Assembly: GCA_946894095.1 (NCBI GenBank)
Contig: OX335649.1
Span: forward strand, 16,510,001-16,574,000
Reading direction: 5' to 3'
Source: Incurvaria masculella
Lineage: Eukaryota; Arthropoda; Insecta; Lepidoptera; Incurvariidae
Length of the DNA: 64,000 nt
In this document: one piece after another, positions 31,936 to 42,789 of the stretch
How the letters are laid out: each line of letters begins with the position of its first letter
Numbering within the stretch: position 1 is the first letter of the stretch
Position numbers and translations under genes: made by a program
Notes under the pieces: generated by a model
What the model saw: the letters and a program-made list of their open reading frames with translations, nothing else
Told to the model about the DNA's origin: nothing
The model's database searches: none

Positions 31936-33155
31936 ACCAAGCACAAGCATTATTAATCCACTTTCGTAATACCACCAGCTATAGCTAACTCATGAATCTA
32001 AATATGATTTATACTTTCTTTTAGTTTTTTGTTTGACTCATGTAGGGTTACCATCCTTTTGGATTCTTCTGAACTTGCCCGGCTTTCTTACTTTACGTCC
32101 GAACTTAAAAAACTATTTTTTTTCTGGATTTTTTACTTCTAATATTTTTTCTTACTTGGATTTTACGGGACGAGGCCGTTCTTTTCGAACCGTTAACTCT
32201 AGGTCGAAAATGTTGACAGGTGACCTTTTTTTGTCATGCTAATCCAAGCTCGATTTCTTTGTAATCTTTAACTCGAATATGAGAACCCTAGGCGTATGGG
32301 ATTTTTGTCTAAATTCTACAAGCGAATGCTAATTTCGTGGTCGCATTCGAATATGGAATACAAATTCCAAGCTGAGATGTTAGAACGCGCCCGTCCTACG
32401 ATATGTCAACATTTAAAATGTATTAATCGGAAACAAGACCATGATAAATATGTCCCACCAGATCTGTGATAAGACACATACTGCCGCTAAAAATATGTTA
32501 TAATGTTGTGATGTCGCGTGCACTCTACAATTTGTACAATTCATCTGTACGAGCGTACAATGAATGAGCTCGGAGCCCCTCTATAATTTGACGCAATTAA
32601 AACGTGCCCGCGCTAGGAGCCCAATTACGTCTGCAAGACGGCTTCGTAATAAATAGTGCTTAGTTCGCAGAGAAAACGTTTGAAGTGTTTGTAGACTATT
32701 AAAGACCCATTCATTATAGTCTATGTTTACGACCGATATACAACAATTAGGAAACATTAAAAAACACATTTCGAGAAATCTTTGTTTCGAAATAATTTAG
32801 GAAATATTGAAGAACACAATTGAAAAAAATATATATATTTCGAAATAACTATCTCACATTTTTATACACTCCTTCAGGGTTCCACTTGCTATGCATTGAT
32901 TGAATGCATGATCCAATCCTAGAACTCAGTTAAACCTTCATACGGCCCTCGGTTCTTTTTTGTCCCAAATCATGATACAAAATGTAATATCGATCATCCA
33001 GCATCTAGCATCAAAATTTAAGCACACTTATATCTTAGAAAGTGTCCATTCAAGACGTATTGCAACCTTCAATCAGTTCAGCCTGTGAGATAAAGGGGGA
33101 TCAAAACCAAAAGGGTTCGAAACCAAAAGGGCTCGAAACTTTTGGTTGCCGTGCA
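31936..33155. other. No gene recognised
   Basis: AT-rich, with no conserved frame. Just before the foldback a short 'ccaaaagggttcgaaa' motif repeats about 2.5 times (33098-33145). Confidence 0.35.
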
Positions 33156-34111
33156 GAAGCCCGATTCTGCTATTTGTCCAATTTCAAACCATTCCGTATA
33201 AGTTATGTTTCCGTCAAACATAACACGCTAAGTTTCGAGTGCGGTTTCCAAAAATCGGTATTCAGCTAATTCACACACGCGTTTTGTTGTTGTCTATGGA
33301 GTGGTTTGTCTTGCGCGCCGCCTACAGGGTAAAATAACCTGTCACTATTTTGACAGTTATTTTCTCACTCAAATATGACATTCGAAAAGAAAGAGACAGC
33401 GATATGCCAACGTAATGTAGAAAAGTGATATTCGAAGTTCGGCGATGCGATGCCCCGAATTTGACAAATAGAATTCTCAAAACCGCAAGTTTTCGGCAAA
33501 ACACACGGCTCACGAGAACATGAGCGCGCGTTACGAGTTTGCGAAAAAAACACAAACACAACGCATGCGTTTTGCAAACTGCGTTAGTAGAATACCATTT
33601 CGCGCGAAACATGAGGTTTTGAGAAAACACAAACATAACGCGCGCAGTTATCAATTAGCCGAATAACAAAATAATAAAATACAGAATAATAAAATTATCA
33701 ATTAGCAGAACTTCTGAAGCCTTATTCTGCTAATTGATAACTGCGTGTGTGGGCCGTGTGTTTTGCCGAAAACTTGCGGTTTTGAGAATTGTAGTTGCCA
33801 AATTCGGAGCATCGCATCGCCGAACTTCGAATATCCCTTTTTCTACATTACGTTGGCATATCGCTGTCTCTTTCTTTTCGTATGACATATTTCAGTGAGA
33901 AAATAACTGTCAAAATCGTGACAGGTTGATTTACCCTGTAGGCGGCGCGCAAGGCAAACCACTCCACTCCATAGACAATAACAAAACGCGTGTGTGAATT
34001 CGCTGAATACCGATTTATGGAAACCGCACTCGAAACTTAGCGTGTTATGTTTGACGAAACATAACTAATACGGAATGGTTTGAAATTGGACAAATAGCAG
34101 AATCGGGCTTC
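33156..34111. mobile_element. 956-bp foldback element, ~355-bp near-identical inverted arms
   Basis: The left arm 33156-33509 and right arm 33752-34111 are reverse complements with roughly 95% identity by eye and a few small indels. Outer ends are GAAGCCCGATTCTGCTATTT and its inverse. The 240-bp spacer holds a further short inverted pair ('gcagttatcaatta' and 'taattgataactgc'). No open frame spans it. Flanks share a GTGC-like string but no clear duplication. Class unknown. Confidence 0.85.
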
Positions 34112-34168
34112 AGTGCGCGAGATCTTTGCAAGACATTTGTGTCGCGCGATTTGATTGAATAATATACC

Positions 34169-35191
34169 ATAGACCACCTCAACTCCATACATCCCAGGAT
34201 TAAGTTCACTATGGAGATTGAGCAGGAAGGAAAGCTAGCATTCCTGGATGTATTAGTGATTAAGTGCGCCGATGGAAAGTTGGGTCATACGGTATATAGA
34301 AAACCGACCCATAACAACAGGTACCTACATGCATCCTCACATCACCACCCGGCACACTTACAATCGGTACCAAAATCACTTCTACAGAGAGCGGAACGTC
34401 TTTGTGATCCACTACACATTGCTGCGGAAATTAAATTCATAGAGACAGTGCTGCAAGGCAATGGTTATAAGGCAAGAGATTGGAGAACCAGAAGGAAAGA
34501 ACGACAACCACAGTATGACGTCAAGAGGCGAGCCGCATACCTGCCGTACATCAGGGGAGTGACAGACCGTATTGCGAGGATACTGAGGAGATCCAGCATA
34601 CCAGCCGTGCTGTATCCTCAACGCAAGGTCTCAGCCATGCTCCGATCAGTAAAGGACAAGGTACCATTACTCGCCGCTGGCGTCTACAGAGTTCCCTGTT
34701 CATGCGGTAAATCGTACATTGGCCAAACGAAGAGGAGCGTCAGCACACGCATCACGGAGCACATACGGGCGGTCAAGAACAGAGATATCACGAAGTCAGC
34801 GCTGTGTGAGCATGCAGAATCTGGACCTGGGCACTGGTTGAGGTTTGATCAGGTGAAAGTCCTAGAACCTGAACAACGAAACCTCCCACGAATCATTCGG
34901 GAGTCCATCGAAATTAGCAAGCACAAGAACTTCAATCGTGAAGATTCCTACCGTCTTTCGCCCATATGGAAACCCGTGCTGAATAAGCTGAAAACTGAAT
35001 TTCGGAGAGGTGCACCGACAACAGACGTCGAGGAAAACACAGTCAGCGTGTTTTGCACTTCACACGAAATTCGGACCGCAGCTAATCCTCAAGAAAATGT
35101 ACGAGTGTTGCCATGGACGCTGAGAAGTGAAGCAAAGCGGCGGGTAGCCAGTAACGTGCCTACCTCCGTCGCGACAGGCACGTTCTCCTGA
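34169..35191 (+). CDS. Penelope-like element, C-terminal RT and GIY-YIG endonuclease (5'-truncated)
   Basis: The frame is open from 34169 (a TAA lies just upstream) to TGA at 35189-35191; the first ATG is at 34211, giving 326 residues. Near the start it has LAFLDVLV and YRKPTHNNRYLHASSHHHPAH, the last conserved RT block and thumb of Penelope-like elements. A GIY-YIG nuclease follows at about residues 155-250: GVYRVPCSCGKSYIG (G157-Y159, Y169-G171), arginine and histidine in TRITEH, and glutamate 231 in RESIEI. In the family this nuclease nicks the target for reverse transcription. About half or more of a normal ORF is missing upstream, so it is a dead 5'-truncated copy, although what remains is uninterrupted, suggesting a fairly recent insertion. 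Confidence 0.9.
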   Translation: MDHLNSIHPRIKFTMEIEQEGKLAFLDVLVIKCADGKLGHTVYRKPTHNNRYLHASSHHHPAHLQSVPKSLLQRAERLCDPLHIAAEIKFIETVLQGNGYKARDWRTRRKERQPQYDVKRRAAYLPYIRGVTDRIARILRRSSIPAVLYPQRKVSAMLRSVKDKVPLLAAGVYRVPCSCGKSYIGQTKRSVSTRITEHIRAVKNRDITKSALCEHAESGPGHWLRFDQVKVLEPEQRNLPRIIRESIEISKHKNFNREDSYRLSPIWKPVLNKLKTEFRRGAPTTDVEENTVSVFCTSHEIRTAANPQENVRVLPWTLRSEAKRRVASNVPTSVATGTFS

Positions 35192-35240
35192 AGATGGAGC
35201 CCATGTGAGGCTCCGAAACGTCGAGCAGCACGTCCTGCTC
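35188..35240 (+). ncRNA. Hammerhead-like core after Penelope ORF (uncertain)
   Basis: CTGAAGA (35188-35194, overlapping the stop codon), a stem GGAGCC and GGCTCC, then GAAAC (35215-35219) give the order of a hammerhead core; position 7 of the core may vary. ACGT repeats could form the third stem. I cannot find a good stem I, and GAGCAG and CTGCTC pair in an alternative hairpin. Penelope-like elements are known to carry hammerhead motifs, which makes the match plausible. Confidence 0.35.
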
Positions 35241-35640
35241 CTCACACGCGCGGTAAGCCGTTAAACTAAATATTGTAAAAAGATAAGTTATTCACGCTTC
35301 AAACTAACGCAAATTGATGGGGTGTAAAAATATTCATTCAAATTTTCATTTTTCCAGTCACTGGTCCAAGACTTGCCTTCGGAGCGTCCGCACGGCTCTC
35401 CGTCAGTAGGTCAAGTGAATATTTAAGGCGTCCATCCGCCATGTTTTCCAGCCGCGGGTCCTGAATTCTTTCACAGCAACTCGCTCGACTCTTTCACACT
35501 AAGATTGCGTGTTTTCATCGTCCGGATTCTCAATAGCCGCTGCGGACGCTCCATTCAGCCGGCTTTTCATTGAAGGAAACTGACGTTTTCAGCGGATAGT
35601 GTTGGGAGTTACAAGGCTGTTTCTTAGCCGACTTTAGGGC
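35192..35640 (+). mobile_element. Penelope-like element 3' region with intron-like segment
   Basis: Downstream of the ORF a segment 35253-35357 (105 bp) starts GTAAGC and ends TTTTTCCAG, resembling an intron. Penelope elements are known to retain introns in terminal or untranslated sequence. The following ~280 bp is moderately GC-rich with inverted pieces (GGAGCGTCCGC and GCGGACGCTCC). The outer limit of the element is not clear. Confidence 0.4.
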
Positions 35641-35749
35641 TGATTCCGGTAATATCCGTTATATTCCAAGTATACCCTAGGAGTGTTTTATAGAGTTTTG
35701 TGTAGTTTACAGATTGTTTTCACATTCTAATTTAATCCTTACTCTTATT

Positions 35750-35993
35750 AGGGTTTCGTACCCTATGGGTGCCAACGGAACCCTATTACTAAGGCTCCGG
35801 TGTTCATCCGTCCATGCGTCCGTCTGGCACAGGGCTGTATCTCATGAACCGTAATAGGTAGGCAGCTGAAATTTTCAAAGAGTGTGTATTTGTTTTGCCG
35901 CTATAACAACAAATAGGTAAAATTTAAAAATATAGGGGAGCCCCATACAAAAAAACGAGATTTTTTTATTAAATATTCTACGATGGTAGGAGT
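35750..35993 (+). repeat. GGTTCCGTACC repeat, right end truncated
   Basis: AGGGTTTCGTACCCTATGGG start, (CCGT)-type tract, 'ctcatgaaccgtaatagg' and 'gccgctataac'. It stops at the 'tacgatggtagg' position, before the palindrome. Confidence 0.8.
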
Positions 35994-35998
35994 TGGTA

Positions 35999-36101
35999 GG
36001 AATTCTGCACCAATCAGAAGTGGACGACGAATATTCTTCCCAATAAGAGGCGCAGAAGGTATGACAAAGCGGTTCTGATTGGTGCAGAACTGATCGAATT
36101 C
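35999..36101. repeat. Small inverted repeat (GAATTCTGCACCAATCAGAA)
   Basis: GAATTCTGCACCAATCAGAA at the left and TTCTGATTGGTGCAG then GAATTC at the right are inverse. A related stretch with GAATTCGACC and CACCAATCAGAAGC is at 48438-48475. Confidence 0.55.
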
Positions 36102-36370
36102 TCTCACAAATTACGCGATTGTTGTGTCGCACCGTGGGAAGGGATGAAGCTGCGCTTAGTGGAGGCAGGTACCTAGTTATTTGCTAGTACCAGCGGCGAT
36201 ATCGCTGGGTACCTGCGCGTGAGCCTAAGTCGCGGTTAGCCATGCCAATCGGGGCCGGTTCCTTGCGTTGCTCAAGTTTTCTCCACAAAACGGGTCCAAC
36301 GATCATCATTATGGGGCGGAGTGTGCTGGCTTCTGGCGCGAGCAGCGGACGTCGCGGTCGTTAGCGACCT

Positions 36371-36733
36371 GAGCCCGTAGTCCCAGTTGTCACCTACATT
36401 GGCGTTTACGGCAAAACGATCGACTGGCGTTTTCAAATGTATGGCGAAATTGAAGAGCGCGCGCAGTGGGCGTTAAGCGAACTGCCATTTGCGAGTCCGA
36501 GTTTGATTTGACAGCTTGCTCAACGTTGCCGTGAATGCGACGACGTTGCCGTTTACGCCGACTCCGCGTTTTCATACAAATCGGAAGTCCGAGTTCGACT
36601 TTGACAGCTTGAAGAAATAAAACCACAGAATATCTAGTGAAAACTTGTATGGAGTTTGACGTTTTTACGAAAAACGCCAGTCGATCGGTTTGCCGTAAAC
36701 GCCAATTTAGGTGAGAACTCAGTCTGACCACTC
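36371..36733 (+). mobile_element. MITE, ~362 bp, CACCTAAATTGGCGTTTACG family (copy 1)
   Basis: Inner terminal repeats CACCTACATTGGCGTTTACG (left) and CGTAAACGCCAATTTAGGTG (right), each preceded outward by 26-base ends starting GAG that match the other copy. Interior has 'ccgagtttgatttgacagc' and 'gaagaaataaaaccacag'. The copy at 39826-40186 is inverted relative to it. Confidence 0.8.
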
Positions 36734-37085
36734 AGAGAGAAACTCGCACCTCGCCTCTAGATACCGTCGCGGTCGTACGTGTGAATATTTAAAGATTTGA
36801 GTGGCGTGGCGTGAAATTTCGACAGGGGAAGTCTGCGCGCAGGGTTCAAGAGATTCTTTTAAAAAAAATTGCGAAATGACGTTAAACGTCTTGACTATAT
36901 GCATGTGTTCCGACTGCCACTCACCACAATACAGATTTCATATTTTTTTTAAGGAATGTTTGTCTTTTTAAATAACTGAACAATATTTTTTAAATCTACG
37001 GTGTTTACGTTTACAGTCCTGTGTTTTTTACACTTTTATTTGATCGTCGTAAAGTAATACCGCATATGAAATACAGTTAAAATTG
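36734..37085. other. No gene recognised
   Basis: AT-rich with no repeat or exon recognised. Confidence 0.3.
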
Positions 37086-37455
37086 TTTTTATGTAACTGC
37101 ACATGGATGGCTAATACCGTACTGACCGTCAGATATTAGCTTAACCACACCACATGGGAACTAGGTGCCATGCCAGGACCTTACTTATATTGCTCGGCTA
37201 CATAGAACGGGATGGAAAACACGGATACTTTTATCGTTCATTCAATGCGATGGTACTTACCCAGGCGGGATTAACCCTACCACCTAGTAAGTACGGAAGG
37301 GGACCTACAGTTTTACGTGGGATCAACACCACCATCAACCACGGCCAGCCTTAACTGTTTAAAATGGTTACCCATCCCGAACTTAATCGCGCTCAGAGGT
37401 GCTTCCCCACCTTATCGAGTCGCTAAGCGTCGCATACTGAGCTACCGAGGCCGAC
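37086..37455 (-). mobile_element. SINE, 5S-like head, full length
   Basis: On the minus strand: GTCGGCCTCGGTAGCTCAGT head, 'gattaagttcgggatgggta' (5S-like box C region), 'aaggctggccgtggttgat', body with 'cccgcctgggtaag', tail with CCATGTGGTGTGG, and CATCCATGTGCAG before an A-rich end. Confidence 0.85.
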
Positions 37456-37800
37456 TGATTCCTCCAGAAGTATCACCCGGTGCGTGGTCATAGTGCGTCC
37501 GCCACGGCTAATGCAACCGTTTCGCCGGCGGTAATGAAGCGATCGTATTTCCTCGAAGGCGGCTTTCATCTCGGCCACATTCCGCGGGCCACGCAACCGG
37601 TACCGCAGCCGCGTCACCTCCGCAGCCGCACCGCAGCCGCCACGGTCGTGTCGCCGGCCCGCGCCGCGCGCGAACCGCGGCCGGCCGCGACCGAAAGGCG
37701 ACGACTGGCAACCCCTGAGGCCCTATTACGAGTAACAAATCACTTATCGAAATTTCGTTGAGCTCTTCGTTTCCACCGGTTTGCACCATTGAATAGAGCA
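37456..37800. other. CpG-rich patch, no gene recognised
   Basis: Very GC-rich between about 37560 and 37700, with open frames on both strands (up to 93 codons) of low-complexity, arginine- and alanine-rich content. That is expected of GC-rich noncoding DNA. Could be regulatory. Confidence 0.25.
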
Positions 37801-37843
37801 GGCATTTGAGGAATACACTAAATTTCCACTATCATCATCACTA

Positions 37844-38658
37844 TCACTACATAGTATAAAACAAAGTCGCTTTCTCTGTCCCTATATCACTATATCCCTA
37901 TGTACGATTAAATCTTTAAAACTACGCAACGGATTTTGATGCGGTTTTTTTTAATAGATAGAGTGTGATTCAAGAGGAAGGTTTATATGTATAATAACAT
38001 CCATTAAATATTGGAGAAATACTGTTATTTTTGAGGTTTCCAATGAGATGTCGTAAAAAAATATTTTTTTTCCGCTTACATTGCAAACGCAGGCTGAACC
38101 CTACGAGTTTTATCAAAATAATGTACTAAGTATTGTATACATTGAAAAGGTCTACAGAAAACTCCGCGATGGTATATATCTATCTCTTATGGATATCCCA
38201 CAATAACATTTTTTTCTCATTTACTTTTTACGACAAATAATGGCTAATTTTCGAAGCGATTTTAACCAATACAGCATTAATCCTTATCCAATTAAATACC
38301 TTAAATACATTGTTGATTTAATAAAGATCTATACGGCCCTTTACAGCATATGATTTAAATGAATATTTTCGAAGATATTATAGATTAAAAAATTGCGGGA
38401 TGTAGTGTTTGCGGCGGTGCTGGCCGGCCGGGGCGGCGGGAGCGTGCCTCGGAGGCCGCGGTTCTCCCTATAGCACTTTGAATTTATTATTTCTCTAATA
38501 TCTAATAATCATGTAATAATTATATCTAAGTTTTTTTCTATTTCAAATATCTCAATGTAGGAACTCTACGTAAAAATAGTTTATTTGTGTATCATTGTGT
38601 CAAAATAATATTTTTTTAAATGACATTATGCCCGTGCAAAGCCGGGACGGGCTGCTAG
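37844..38658 (+). mobile_element. Helitron, non-autonomous, complete (815 bp)
   Basis: Begins TCACTACATAGTATAAAAC after an A and ends in the hairpin GCCCGT...ACGGGC, then TGCTAG before a T: the A/T-insertion, 5'-TC and CTAG-3' pattern of Helitrons. A 3' part of a second copy is at 1-515. Internally (about 38398-38455) it has a GC-rich block, absent from that copy. It has no Rep/helicase. It lies next to the LINE remnant at 38690. Confidence 0.9.
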
Positions 38659-38689
38659 TACACTATAATTTAATCGAATATACACTAAA

Positions 38690-39155
38690 ATTTTAATTAA
38701 GTTTAGTTGTAAGGGTTGTTGTATCGGATGCAGTAGATATAAAGTTGGCATCGTCTGCATACAGTATAATTAGGATTGCTTGTGTCACATGCTCGGGAAG
38801 GTCATTAAATATAAGGAAGAGGGTAGGGGCGAGAATAGAGCCTTGTGGTACACCAAACTTTGCAGAAAAGTTTGAGGACATCACTTCTTCGGTTTGTCCG
38901 TTCTAAGAGTTATTATTTGTATACAGAATTCGCGGTTATCAAGGTAGGTGCTAATCCAGTTAAGTGTAACTACTCTCACTCCATAATGCTCTTAATTTGT
39001 TAAGTAGGATTGTGTGGTCGAAAAGGTCCAGAGAAATGCCAGCGACCTGTTAATGTTTTTCTAGTGATGTGAGTATTTGGTTAGTAAGTTAATATGTAGC
39101 GGTGTTCACTGATTTTCCGGGGCGAAATCCATGTTCCATAAAATCCTACTAATGT
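38690..39155 (-). pseudogene. LINE reverse transcriptase remnant (jockey/CR1-like)
   Basis: Minus strand. From about 39145: EHGFRPGKSVNTATY, then GISLDLFDHTILLNKL after a small deletion, HYGVRVVTLNWISTYLDN, and in another frame GVPQGSILAPTLFLIFNDLP and YADDANFI. These are RT motifs with the catalytic YADD. Stops and frameshifts divide it into at least three pieces, so it is dead. The order and GVPQGS/YADD forms fit the jockey or CR1 side of non-LTR elements. Confidence 0.85.
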
Positions 39156-39204
39156 ACTTTTTCCACCCAACAAATCATATAAGTCACAAAATTACAAAAG
39201 TCAC

Positions 39205-39246
39205 CTTTTTTATGGAGCCTGACATGAATGGCTAATGCCACACAAT
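39205..39246 (-). repeat. SINE 3'-tail fragment
   Basis: T-run then ATGGAGCCTGACATGAATGG and CTAATGCCAC, the reversed SINE end. Confidence 0.65.
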
Positions 39247-39825
39247 TTTATATTGTGGATTCAAGTTAGTTTACTAAAAAAAGACCTAAAAACGTAACTT
39301 TCAGTTGATTTATTGAATGTTCAACCGGAAAATAAAAATCAGTTAAAACACGGTGCTAAGTTTGGACTGTTTCTTACTGTACACGCAAGCCCTCTGCACT
39401 TGTTTCGTGGAACAAGTCTAGCGGTGCCCCGCATGCAAGTGGCTCCCATCGTAATATCAATTAGTCCCCGGTTCAAGAGCCAATAAGTTTCATTCGTCAC
39501 GCTCTCCATGTCAACTCTCGCACTTGACTGTTAGCTCAGCTAATGGTTGGACCGATTTCTGTCACCACCGAAGTCCCGATTGAGCGCCTGGCCGTGTTAC
39601 GATTTCTGCCTTTCCCTCTGGGGAACGGTGTGTAGGTATAGGATGGTGATTTTTAAGCAATTAAGTATCTTTTTCATCTATCTGACATGGGTAATACATT
39701 GTAGTATGGATTTGTTTATCTGCTACCATGCACAGGGTGACTCGGCAAACTTTTTAAATTTGAATTTCGAATAAATTGGCGGGCAGCAGGACTAACGGGG
39801 TGTGAGGTTACGGCATTCGAATACA
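39247..39825. other. No gene recognised
   Basis: Contains 'gcctttccctctggggaacgg' (split across the block near 39605), resembling the LINE 3' region at 12880, but no further support for an element. Confidence 0.3.
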
Positions 39826-40186
39826 GAGTGGTCAGTCTGAGTTCTCACCTAAATTGGCGTTTACGGCAAACCGATCGACTGGCGTTTTCCGTAAAAACGT
39901 TAAACTCCATGCAAGTTTTTGCTAGATATTCTGTGGTTTTATTTCTTCAAGCTGTCAAAGTCAAACTCGGACTTCCGATTTGTATGAAAATGCGGAGTCA
40001 ACGTTAACGCAACGTCGATGTATTTACGGCAACGTTGAGTAAGCTGTGAAATCAAACTCGGACTCGCAAATGTTAGTTCGCTTAACGCCCACTGCGCGCG
40101 CTCTTCAATTTCTCCATACATTTGAAAACACCGGTCGATCGGTTTGCCGTAAACGCCAATTTAGGTGACAACTGCTACTTCGGGTA
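39826..40186 (-). mobile_element. MITE, ~362 bp, CACCTAAATTGGCGTTTACG family (copy 2)
   Basis: Ends CACCTAAATTGGCGTTTACG and its inverse, with GAG-starting outer segments. Reverse complement of 36371-36733 nearly throughout. One ~20-bp internal difference ('acgacgttgcc' region). Confidence 0.8.
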
Positions 40187-40307
40187 CTAGCCGTTGGGAA
40201 AAATGTTTTGGTGCTGACGCTCTTTCATGAATCACCTCTCACCGCGCCCGCCTAGCGGAACGGGGCGTCTTCATCACCCCTCCCCTCTTATTTTTCCTCC
40301 CCTTTTA

Positions 40308-40714
40308 CGAGCGGCTCGTAGCCTAGTGGCGCGGGGACTGGCCTAGCGTACCAGAGACCTGGGTTCAATACCGACATGCACCACTGTCTTTCTCTTTCCG
40401 AGTTCGATAAGTGCATTTTCATCAGGAATGCGAGCTGCTCCATGGTTCGGAATCCATGTTAAACTGTAGGTCCCCTTCCCCTACTAGATGGTAGGGTTTA
40501 AGCCCGCCCGGGTTGGTACCATCGCATTGGATGAAAAGATGGTCGAAGCGGCAATGAAAAATTGTCCGTGTTTTCCATCTAGTTCAATGTAGCCGTGCTC
40601 ATAAAGGGAAGGTCCTGGCATGGCACCAAATTCCTTCGGGAATGTGGTGTATTGGGCTAATATCATAACGGTAGTTGTGTGGTATTAGCCATCCATGTCA
40701 GGTCGCATAAAAAA
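40308..40714 (+). mobile_element. SINE, tRNA-like head, full length
   Basis: GAGCGGCTCGTAGCCTAGTG (A-box region), CTGGGTTCAATACC (B box), CATGCACCACTGTC, 'cgataagtgcatttt', common body, CTCATAAAGGG and TTCGGGAATG tail signatures, CAGGTCGCATAAAA. Nearly identical to 62872-63281, so this subfamily was recently active. Confidence 0.9.
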
Positions 40715-41339
40715 TTTAAAAAAATTTTAGTCTCCTTCCGGTTCCGCACAAAATATACGTTTTGAAAATGATGCCATAATTGAAAATCATGACAAATTTG
40801 AGCTTGGTTTTAAGGATATGAACCAACACGATGTATCTCCAAATAATTGACCAGTAATATACGCTATATTTGAGTCAGGGTTTAATTTTCCACGGGCGGA
40901 GACACTCGCAAAAGTGAATTCAGAACTACGAACTACAAATCCCTTAGTCATCTCTTGCGACATGCACGGGAAGAAATGCGGTGTGCCCACTTGCCACTGT
41001 AACCTTCAGCGTAGTCCGAGGAACGCACGTGGTTGTTGTAAGTTTTCAGCAGCTGCATCCGACACGTGCGTGCATCGGATGGAATGCGACGGGTATTTAT
41101 GCAAGAGATGCGGTATGCACGCGGCCCTGCGACGTCACTTCCATAGGGATGCCCCCGATACACCGATTTAAATATCGACATTTATACTCAACATATTATC
41201 ACAAAACAGTTTTTACGTGAGTAACTGTCGATAATATTCTGGTGAACAATATCGAAACGTATGCTGGAAATCTCACATTTCCATGAGTTCTCGTAGCACA
41301 CAGTTAGCTTAGGGAACGTTCTCATTTGTAAAGACGGAT
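40715..41339. other. No gene recognised
   Basis: Overlapping short frames at 40914-41220 exist on both strands; none is recognisable. Confidence 0.3.
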
Positions 41340-41660
41340 TGCCGAAAAACCCCGGACCAAAAAAAAAATTTTTTTATTCATTTCAAGAAATGCTCTCTTT
41401 GTCCATTGGCACAATTTTGCACGCTGACTTCAAATAAAACTCGCGAAATCGTCATCCGGGCCCTAATGTTTCACGACCCTTAAAAGGTGTCAGATTTTAA
41501 TCGAAGTTTTTTGATCACTTAAGAAAGCTTGAATTTATGTGCGCATGTTTTTATTTTTATGTAAATATATCTTATTTTCCAGAAAAAAAAATTTAATGGC
41601 AGTAAAAAAGACAACTATTTTTAAATGTTTATTAGCCAATATTTTCCAATATAAAAGGTA
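41340..41660 (+). repeat. Dispersed AT-rich repeat (copy 3)
   Basis: Homologous to 3300-3690. The 'tttgtccattggcac', 'aactcgcgaaatcgtc' and 'atgtttattagccaatattt' blocks follow the same order. Confidence 0.5.
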
Positions 41661-41758
41661 AATGTAAACATACAGTCGTACATATTGACAATACATTTTA
41701 GAATCCTGATTAAGTTATATCCGTGATATACACCTTTAATGTTGTATATAAAAATACA

Positions 41759-42075
41759 AAAAACCGGCCAAGTGCGAGTCGGACTCGCACACGAAGGGTT
41801 CCGTACCATCGTAAAAAAATGTATACAAAAAAATCACGTTTTTTGTATGGGGACCCCCTTTAATTTTAATTATTTCTTAATCTTACCTATTTGTTGTTAT
41901 AGCGGCAAAATAAATACACACTCTGTGAAAATTTCAGCTGTATATCTGTTACGGTTACTGAGATACAGCCCTGTGACAAACGGACAGACGGACGGACGGA
42001 CGGACGGACGGACGGACAGCGGAGGCTTAGTAACAGGGTTCCGTTTTCACCCTTTGGGTACGGAACCCTAAAAAG
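41759..42075 (-). repeat. GGTTCCGTACC repeat, full length
   Basis: CCGGCCAAGTGCGAGTCGGA, AGGGTTCCGTACC, 'gcggcaaaataaatacacac', a long (GGAC)n tract near 41990 and GGGTACGGAACCCT. A-runs flank both ends. Confidence 0.85.
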
Positions 42076-42473
42076 GGGTATATCATAAAAAAAAAGAAAA
42101 CGTACCGACGCTACGGAGCTCTCAGTCGATTTATTTAATTTATTTTATGCAAAATAAAAAAAAATATCCTTATTTGACTGAGGAAACAGGCACGAGCCAT
42201 TGTATGGAACTTGATCACCTCTTCATCCTCTTACGCGTCAATCGAAGCGATGCATGTATGTCACCGCTATGTCATATGGTGTGCAGACCTAGTGGCCGGT
42301 TGTCACTGCTATTGGCTTTGCCAGCGAAGCCAATTGTCTCTAATTCAATTAGCATGGAATTGGAACGCGCTGCTGTGACTCCAGCGCCGGGCGCTTCGTC
42401 CTGTGTCCATCCTGAAATTACAAGAGTCCGTAACTTTATATTTCATTCGTTGAGTCCATAGTTTTAGCACACT
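42076..42473. other. No gene recognised
   Basis: A 104-codon open frame (42147-42461, plus) has no recognisable product or splice context. Confidence 0.3.
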
Positions 42474-42515
42474 CTGAGGGTGGTATTAGTCATCCATGTC
42501 CAGTAACATAAAATA
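42474..42515 (+). repeat. SINE 3'-tail fragment
   Basis: GGTGGTATTAGTCATCCATG, TCCAGTAACAT and an A-rich end match the 5S-type SINE tail. Confidence 0.6.
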
Positions 42516-42789
42516 AAATCACTTCGAGACAGACCTAATTTCTTGTGGTCGTCTTTTCAGTCTCATGGCCATACATACTTAGCATGAGCGTGCTTCGCTA
42601 ACATTACATTCTAACCCTGTTAATAATAATCTTAGTTCATCCTCTGAATGAGTTTGTCAGAGGATGCCAAACCAAAGATAATACTAATAATTGCCAAACA
42701 ATGTTTGGTCCTTTGCATTGACATGCAGTTTTTAATTCGAGATGAAGGGTCAAACATTGATAATCGGAATTTTTAGTTGTCTATGTTAA

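Noticed and set aside
33156..34111. LTR pair of a retrotransposon
   Set aside because: The arms are inverted, not direct, and nothing between them is coding.
37480..37789. 93-codon frames on both strands
   Set aside because: Same reason: GC-rich DNA with few stops and no recognisable motif.
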